A stretch of DNA of 64,000 bases from positions 248,001 to 312,000 of the forward strand of contig JARUHG010000005.1 in NCBI GenBank assembly GCA_031216755.1. Direction: 5' to 3'. The position numbers and the translations under genes were made by a program. Below, piece after piece: positions 59,250 to 64,000 of this stretch; the first letter of the stretch is position 1, and each line of letters starts with the position of its first letter. This stretch comes from Lysobacter arvi. GTDB lineage: Bacteria; Pseudomonadota; Gammaproteobacteria; Xanthomonadales; Xanthomonadaceae. A model generated the notes under the pieces. The model was not told the DNA's origin, made no database searches, and was given only the letters and a program-made list of their open reading frames with translations.

Positions 59250-60104
59250 TCAGCCGTCGGTTCCCGAGACCAGGCGCAGGTCGCCGGGTCGATCGCGATA
59301 GATGCCGCCGGAGGCGATGGCGTCGGGCGATTGCAGGTCCGCGTTCCAGTCGCGCCACGGAATCGGCTGGCGGGGACCGGGCACGTACGCGTGCCATTCG
59401 CCGGCCTTCTCCTCACGGGCGTTGGGCGCGATGAAGTCCACGGGCACGCGAACGGAGATGAACGGCTCGTCGGCATCCTCGCCCTGCGCGGGGAAGTTGA
59501 ACAGCCATTTGCGTGCGGTACCCGTGGCCGCGCGCGCGAGCAGGTCGCGGTAAGTGGCCATCTCGCTGGCGCTGCCGACCACGCGCAGGTTGACCTGCTC
59601 GGCCACGACGTCCTGTACCGCACCATCGCGACCGACCTGGAGCACCAGGTACACCGTTCCCCCGACGCCGCCATACGCCGCGGCTTCCGGATAGCGCGGC
59701 GGCCTGAGCTTGCCGCGCACAAGCGACTCCTCGCCTTCGACGCGACCGAACGTCACACCGGAAATGCGCAACAGGTAGTTCGGTCCTTCCTGCTTCGTGA
59801 CCAGCCGCATCTGCATGGGCGAACGGGCCGGCTTCGCCTTGCCATCCACCAGCACCGGTTCGAAGCTCCACCCGCGCACGCGCCGATCGACGACATCGAG
59901 CATGGCCTTGGGAAGGACATTGGCCTGTTCGATCCTGTACGTCGTGACGTTGCCCTTCTCGTCGATGTCGATCGTGCCGGTGATCAGCATGCTGGCTTCG
60001 ACCTGCTTGCGCACTTCGGCGCGGCTGGTTTGCGCGCCTGCGTTGCCGACCGCACCGGCCAGCAATGCGATCGCCAGGCCGAGACGCCTCGCCCACGTGT
60101 TCAT
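59250..60104 (-). CDS. Periplasmic protein with TonB C-terminal domain
   Basis: The 284-residue protein has a signal peptide (residues 1-24, LAIALLAGAVGNAGAQ). Residues about 100-200 contain a TonB_C-like domain (RPPRYPEAAAYGGVGGTVYL, then VLQVGRDGAVQDVVAEQV). There is no proline-rich span or membrane anchor, so it cannot transduce energy as classical TonB does; it may interact with outer-membrane proteins or act as a partner. The start ATG 60104 is preceded by AAAGGA on the minus strand. It is convergent with rho and divergent from the antiporter. Confidence 0.75.
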   Translation of the reverse strand: MNTWARRLGLAIALLAGAVGNAGAQTSRAEVRKQVEASMLITGTIDIDEKGNVTTYRIEQANVLPKAMLDVVDRRVRGWSFEPVLVDGKAKPARSPMQMRLVTKQEGPNYLLRISGVTFGRVEGEESLVRGKLRPPRYPEAAAYGGVGGTVYLVLQVGRDGAVQDVVAEQVNLRVVGSASEMATYRDLLARAATGTARKWLFNFPAQGEDADEPFISVRVPVDFIAPNAREEKAGEWHAYVPGPRQPIPWRDWNADLQSPDAIASGGIYRDRPGDLRLVSGTDG

Positions 60105-60216
60105 GGTCCTTTCCCCCTCGCGCGCCTCCATGGCGCCGGACGCCGCAGCCTAGCGCATGAGCGTGGGACGCGCGCACCGCGGCAGAGGGTGGGCATAATT
60201 CCCAGACGGAGGCGAT

Positions 60217-62049
60217 ATGCACGGCGGCGGTCTCGAACTCGCACTGGTATTCCTGCTGGCCGCGGTCATCGCGGTGCCGGTGTTCCGGCGTTTTGGCCTG
60301 GGCGCGGTGCTGGGCTACCTCGCCGCGGGCGTGACGCTGGGCCCGTACGGCCTGCGCTTCGTCGCCAATGCCGAGCCGGTGCTGACCGCGGCCGAGATCG
60401 GCGTGGTGATGCTGCTGTTCGTCATCGGGCTGGAGCTGTCGCCCGCGCGCCTGCGGGTCATGCGCAAGCCGATCTTCGGGGCGGGCGGCGCACAGGTGGG
60501 GCTGAGCGCGCTGGCCATCGGCGGCGCGGCGATGCTTGCCGGCGCGACGTGGCAGGCCGCGCTGGTGATCGGCATGGGCCTGGCGTTCTCGTCGACGGCG
60601 ATCGGCCTGCAGTTGCTGTCCGAACGCAAGGCGCTGACGACCGACCACGGCCGGCTCGGGTTCGCGATCCTGCTGTTCCAGGATTTGGCGGCGATCCCGT
60701 TGCTCGCGGCGATTCCGCTGCTCGGTCGCGCGGGTGCGGCCGATACGCAGCTGGGCTGGGAAGAAGTGGCCAAGGCGCTGGGCGCGATCGCCGTGGTGGT
60801 GGTCGGCGGCCGCTTCGTGCTGCGGCAGGTGTTCCGCATCATCGCGCGCGTGCAGATGCCCGAGGTGTTCACCGGCGCGGCCCTGCTGGTGGTGCTGGGC
60901 ACGGCGTGGATCATGCAGGGCGCCGGGCTGTCGGCCGGCCTGGGCGCGTTCCTCGCCGGCGTGCTGCTGGCCGATTCGGAGTTCCGCCACGAACTCGAAG
61001 CGCAGATCGACCCGTTCAAGGGACTGCTGCTGGGCCTGTTCTTCATGGCCGTGGGCATGAGCATCGACCTCGACCGCCTGCTGTCCGAGCCGGTGCTGAT
61101 CACCGGGCTGGCCATCGCGCTGCTGATGGTGAAGTTCTCCATCCTCTATTTCGTCGGCCACCTGCCGGGCGGCCTGGACACGCGCGAATCGCTGCGCCTG
61201 GGCGCGGTGCTCGCGCTGGGCGGCGAGTTCGCCTTCGTGGTGTTCAACGAAGCGGTGAAGTCGGGCCTGATTGACGATCCGACGCGCGATCGCCTCGTCG
61301 CCGCGGTCGGCATCTCGATGGCGCTCACGCCGCTGCTGGTGATCGCCATCGCACGCGTGCTGTCGGCGACGCCGCGCACGCAGCCGCGCGCGTTCGACAC
61401 CATCCCCAACGATCAGCCGGAAGTGCTGATCGCCGGCTTCGGCCGCTTCGGCCAGATCGTCGCCCGCCTGTTGCTGGCACAGCACACGCGCTTCATCGCG
61501 ATCGAGCACAGCGCCGACCAGGTCGACTTCGTGCGCCGTTTCGGCAATCCGGTGTATTACGGCGATCCGGCCAAGCCCGAGCTGCTGCGCTCGTGCGGCG
61601 CGGACCAGGTGAAGGTTTTCGTCGTCGCCATCGACGGCGTGGAAGAAAGCCTGCGCACCGTCGAAACCATGCGCCGGCTGTATCCCGACGCGACGATCTT
61701 CGCCCGCGCGCGCGATCGACGGCACGCGTGGGAGCTGATGGACCTGGGGGCGCGCGCGATCCGCGAGACGTTCTACAGCAGCCTGAAGATGGGCGAGAAG
61801 GTGCTGGTGGAACTGGGCCTTTCCGAGGACGTCGCGCGCAGCCACGCCGAGCAGTTCCGCGAGCACGACCTGCGCCTGCTGCACGCGCAGTCGCTCATCC
61901 GCGACGACGAGGACGCGCTGCTGCAATCCACGCAGGACGCACGTCGCGAACTCGAGGAGCTGTTCAACGCCGACCGCGGCACGGGCGTGCTCAACGAGAT
62001 CGCCGACGCCACGCGCAAGGATCTGGCGTCGGTGGACGAGGAGGAATGA
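60217..62049 (+). CDS. CPA2 family cation:proton antiporter with RCK/TrkA-N domain (KefB/KefC-like)
   Basis: The 610-residue protein has twelve to thirteen membrane helices in the Na_H_exchanger domain (residues about 5-380, with FVIGLELSPARLRVMRKPIF, SSTAIGLQLLSERKALTTDH and QDLAAIPLLAAIPLLG). It is followed by a TrkA_N nucleotide-binding domain starting QPEVLIAGFGRFGQIVARLL (about residues 400-520) and a charged, acidic C-terminal tail. KefB/C export K+ in exchange for H+ under glutathione-adduct control. ATG 60217 has GGAGG 6 bases upstream. No ancillary kefF/G gene is seen here. Confidence 0.9.
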   Translation: MHGGGLELALVFLLAAVIAVPVFRRFGLGAVLGYLAAGVTLGPYGLRFVANAEPVLTAAEIGVVMLLFVIGLELSPARLRVMRKPIFGAGGAQVGLSALAIGGAAMLAGATWQAALVIGMGLAFSSTAIGLQLLSERKALTTDHGRLGFAILLFQDLAAIPLLAAIPLLGRAGAADTQLGWEEVAKALGAIAVVVVGGRFVLRQVFRIIARVQMPEVFTGAALLVVLGTAWIMQGAGLSAGLGAFLAGVLLADSEFRHELEAQIDPFKGLLLGLFFMAVGMSIDLDRLLSEPVLITGLAIALLMVKFSILYFVGHLPGGLDTRESLRLGAVLALGGEFAFVVFNEAVKSGLIDDPTRDRLVAAVGISMALTPLLVIAIARVLSATPRTQPRAFDTIPNDQPEVLIAGFGRFGQIVARLLLAQHTRFIAIEHSADQVDFVRRFGNPVYYGDPAKPELLRSCGADQVKVFVVAIDGVEESLRTVETMRRLYPDATIFARARDRRHAWELMDLGARAIRETFYSSLKMGEKVLVELGLSEDVARSHAEQFREHDLRLLHAQSLIRDDEDALLQSTQDARRELEELFNADRGTGVLNEIADATRKDLASVDEEE

Positions 62050-62363
62050 CGGCGTGGCGTGGCCTGCTTCGGGATTGGAGCGTCGGGGGTTCGCGATTCG
62101 ACGCCCGATCCACGGCGGTGGCTTCCTTCCCCGTCATCCCGGCGGGCGCTAGCACCCAGCCGTCACGCGATCCCACCGTCGTCCCGGTGGACGCCGGGAC
62201 TCAGGCCGTCGCGGCATCCGTCGTGTCTCGTCTTTCCAGCGAAAGCTGAAATCCATCTTGATCGTGAGCCGGCTCCGGACGAAGCACGGCAAGTGCGAGC
62301 TCGCGCCCGCACCCTCCCAGCTTTGCACTCCCTCCCGCTGCCGGGGGGGAGAGCCGCCAACCC
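62050..62363. other. Spacer with degenerate REP-like repeats
   Basis: The 314-base gap between the antiporter and the ankyrin gene has no credible gene. It is mostly filled by the REP-like stretch at 62131-62263; a G/C-rich stem-loop-like CCCTCCCGCTGCCGGGGGGAG lies near its end. No T-run terminator was found. Confidence 0.55.
62131..62263 (+). repeat. Tandem degenerate REP-like elements
   Basis: Three successive units of about 42-44 bases begin CCGTCATCCCGG (62131), CCGTCGTCCCGG (about 62177) and CCGTCGTGTCTC (about 62218). The last ends with TTCCAGCGAAAGCTGAAATC followed by CATCTTGATC. That tail matches, with a few changes, the xanthomonad dispersed unit with core TTCCGGCGAAAGCCGGAATC. Recognition rests on family knowledge and visual comparison; no genome-wide comparison was possible. 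Confidence 0.5.
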
Positions 62364-64000
62364 CTACCGCGGCTCGCGCAGGAAGCGCGCCATCGACAGG
62401 TTCTGGCCCGGCGTGGCGGGCGCGAACTCGGCCGCGATGTCGATGAAGCCGCGCATCACCGCGATCTCGCGCGGCGTGCGGTTCAACGCATCGCGCAGGT
62501 CCGGATCGGCGCCGGCGCGCAGCAGGAACTGCACCACGCGCGGCAGGCCGTGCAGCGCCGCCAGATGCAGCGGACCGAAACCGCGCGGGTCCTTGGCATC
62601 GAGCGATGCGTCGTGGTCGATGAGCAACTGCAGGCCGGCGACGAGCACTTCTTCGTCGGCATCGCTTCCAGGTTCGGCGCGCGCACCGAGCAACAGCAGC
62701 AGCGGCGTGGCGCCCGCGGCCGGCTGGTCGGCATCGACGCCGGCCAGCAGCAGCGTGTCGAACAGCGCGACCAGACGCGAGCGTTCGCGTGCGTTGAAGC
62801 CGTACATCGCCGCGCAATGCAGCGCCTGCCGTCCCTGCGCGTCGCACGCCTGCACGTCGGCGCCCGCCGCGAGCAGCCGCGCTGCAAGATCGGTCAGGCC
62901 GAGCGCGCACGCGACCATCAGGACGGTCAGGTCGCCCGGCAGGCGCTGTTCCAGCGGCGCACCGGCGGCAAGCAGCCGATCGACGATGTCCGCGTGGCGC
63001 ATGCTCACCGCGGCCGACAACGGCGTCGCGCCGGAGTGGGCGGTGCGCTGCGGATCGGCGCCGCGGGCCAGGAGCAGGTCGACGACGGCACGGTGACCGC
63101 CGCCGGCGGCGCGCAGCAGCGCGGTGCAGCCTTGCGCGTCGGTTGCGTCGACCGGCAGGCCGAGGTCGACCAGGCGGCGCACCGCATCGGCGTCGCCGAC
63201 GATCGCCGCCGCCGGAATGTCCTGCGCCTGCAGCGGCCGACGCGGCAACGGCCAGCCGCGCCAGTCCAGCCAGTCGGCCAGGTCGCGACGACCCGACGAC
63301 AATGCGACCCCGAGCGGCGTCTGCCCGTCCGCCGCGAGCAGATCCGGCGCGGCACCGTGGGCGATGAGGCGCTTCAGCATGCCGTCGCGTCCGAGCGCCG
63401 CCGCCAGGTGCAGCGCGCTCATGCCGTGGCTGTCGCGGGCGTTGAGGTCGGCACCGATCGCGAGCAGGCGATCGAGCAGCCGCGCCCAGCCCAGGCGCAC
63501 GGCGAGCGCGAGGGGCGGATCGCCCGCCGGCGAGCGCGCGAACGGATCGGCACCGCGCTCGAGCAGTTCCAGCGCGAGGCCTTCCAGCGACGCACGCTCG
63601 CCCGCGCTGGCCTGCGCGGCGGCGAGAAAGCGCGCGAGGCCACCCGCACCGGCGGGCGACACCCCGCGTTCCAGCAGCACACGCAGCGACACTTCGGCTT
63701 CGGGCATGCGCGCGAGCATCGCGTGCACCGGCGTGTCGCCCTGCTGCGCGTCGCGCACTTCCGGGTCGGCCCCCTGCGCGAGCAGCCAGCGCACGCGTTC
63801 GGCCGAACCGATGGCGTCCTCGTCGTGCAGCAACGCGCCGCGTTCCTTGGCGCTGAGCAGCTGCGCCAGGCCGCCGAGTTCGTCGGCACGGCCGTCGCGA
63901 AGCCCGTCGCGCAGCAGCACCGTCGGCGCGCGGTCGGGGAGCGGCGCGTCCTCGTCGGCGTCCTCGCTGAGCGCGGCGGGCAACGGATAGGCGCGATCGA
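62364..64000 (-). CDS. Ankyrin-repeat protein (5' part beyond the window)
   Basis: This is the C-terminal 545 residues or so of a larger protein; the frame stays open to the window edge, so the true start lies outside. At least ten ankyrin repeats are visible, e.g. SHGMSALHLAAALGRDGMLK, AQGCTALLRAAGGGHRAVVD, SGATPLSAAVSMRHADIVDR, AQGRQALHCAAMYGF and PRGFGPLHLAALHGLPRVVQ. A C-terminal cap ends in NLSMARFLREPR. Ankyrin arrays mediate protein binding. No catalytic domain is visible in the part present. Confidence 0.9.
   Translation of the reverse strand, partial: DRAYPLPAALSEDADEDAPLPDRAPTVLLRDGLRDGRADELGGLAQLLSAKERGALLHDEDAIGSAERVRWLLAQGADPEVRDAQQGDTPVHAMLARMPEAEVSLRVLLERGVSPAGAGGLARFLAAAQASAGERASLEGLALELLERGADPFARSPAGDPPLALAVRLGWARLLDRLLAIGADLNARDSHGMSALHLAAALGRDGMLKRLIAHGAAPDLLAADGQTPLGVALSSGRRDLADWLDWRGWPLPRRPLQAQDIPAAAIVGDADAVRRLVDLGLPVDATDAQGCTALLRAAGGGHRAVVDLLLARGADPQRTAHSGATPLSAAVSMRHADIVDRLLAAGAPLEQRLPGDLTVLMVACALGLTDLAARLLAAGADVQACDAQGRQALHCAAMYGFNARERSRLVALFDTLLLAGVDADQPAAGATPLLLLLGARAEPGSDADEEVLVAGLQLLIDHDASLDAKDPRGFGPLHLAALHGLPRVVQFLLRAGADPDLRDALNRTPREIAVMRGFIDIAAEFAPATPGQNLSMARFLREPR

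Overview
The window reads as ordinary chromosome from a high-GC gammaproteobacterium of the Xanthomonadaceae, most like Lysobacter or Luteimonas. This placement is inferred from gene content, protein style and order, and no database search was run. Supporting signs are strongly G/C-biased third codon positions, the gammaproteobacterial rhlB<-/->trxA-rho arrangement, the def-fmt-rsmB arm divergent from LysM-dprA-smg-topA-tsaC, the ftsE-ftsX operon near rpoH, and degenerate xanthomonad-style REP-like sequence near the right end. I saw no rRNA, tRNA, CRISPR array, IS element or prophage. About 50 protein genes fill most of the window, with many 1-14 bp overlaps between neighbours.

Layout. 1-5.5 kb: rpoD, dtd, a lipid A acyltransferase and two PH-domain membrane proteins. 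5.5-15.1 kb: an envelope polysaccharide/LPS locus with two tandem glycerophosphotransferase-like paralogues, four glycosyltransferases, an O-antigen ligase/polymerase and an ArnT-like GT39 enzyme. 15.2-25.5 kb: rsmB, fmt and def on one arm, and LysM, dprA, smg, GYF-RDD, topA and tsaC on the other. 25.6-32.3 kb: two DUF4124 secreted proteins, a CocE-type hydrolase, an isoaspartyl methyltransferase-erythromycin esterase fusion, a candidate structured RNA, an SDR enzyme and a small lipoprotein. 32.3-39.1 kb: sppA, a MATE exporter (with a G-quadruplex-like repeat between them), a DUF3667 protein, and a two-gene unit of a DUF3106 protein plus a membrane-anchored sigma-region-4-like protein. 39.1-45.8 kb: a long A/T-richer spacer with a perfect inverted pair of DnaA boxes, then priA, a membrane spermidine-synthase-like protein, a PCMT-like protein and a NYN-domain protein. 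45.9-51.3 kb: tal, kgtP, a type II NADH dehydrogenase, a DUF1203 protein and rpoH. 51.5-64 kb: the ung / double-receiver / ftsX / ftsE chain, rhlB, trxA, rho, a TonB-C-terminal-domain protein, a KefC-type antiporter and a truncated ankyrin-repeat protein.

Most of the window is housekeeping: two sigma factors, transcription termination, replication restart, DNA repair, translation start/finish enzymes, protein export quality control and cell division. The parts that deserve a second look are the inverted DnaA boxes before priA, the structured RNA candidate at about 31.05-31.16 kb, the PCMT-esterase fusion, the degenerate double receiver inside the ftsEX chain, the sigma-like membrane protein with its DUF3106 partner, the spermidine-synthase-like protein that lacks the catalytic motif, and the pilin-like helix ending the GYF-RDD protein.
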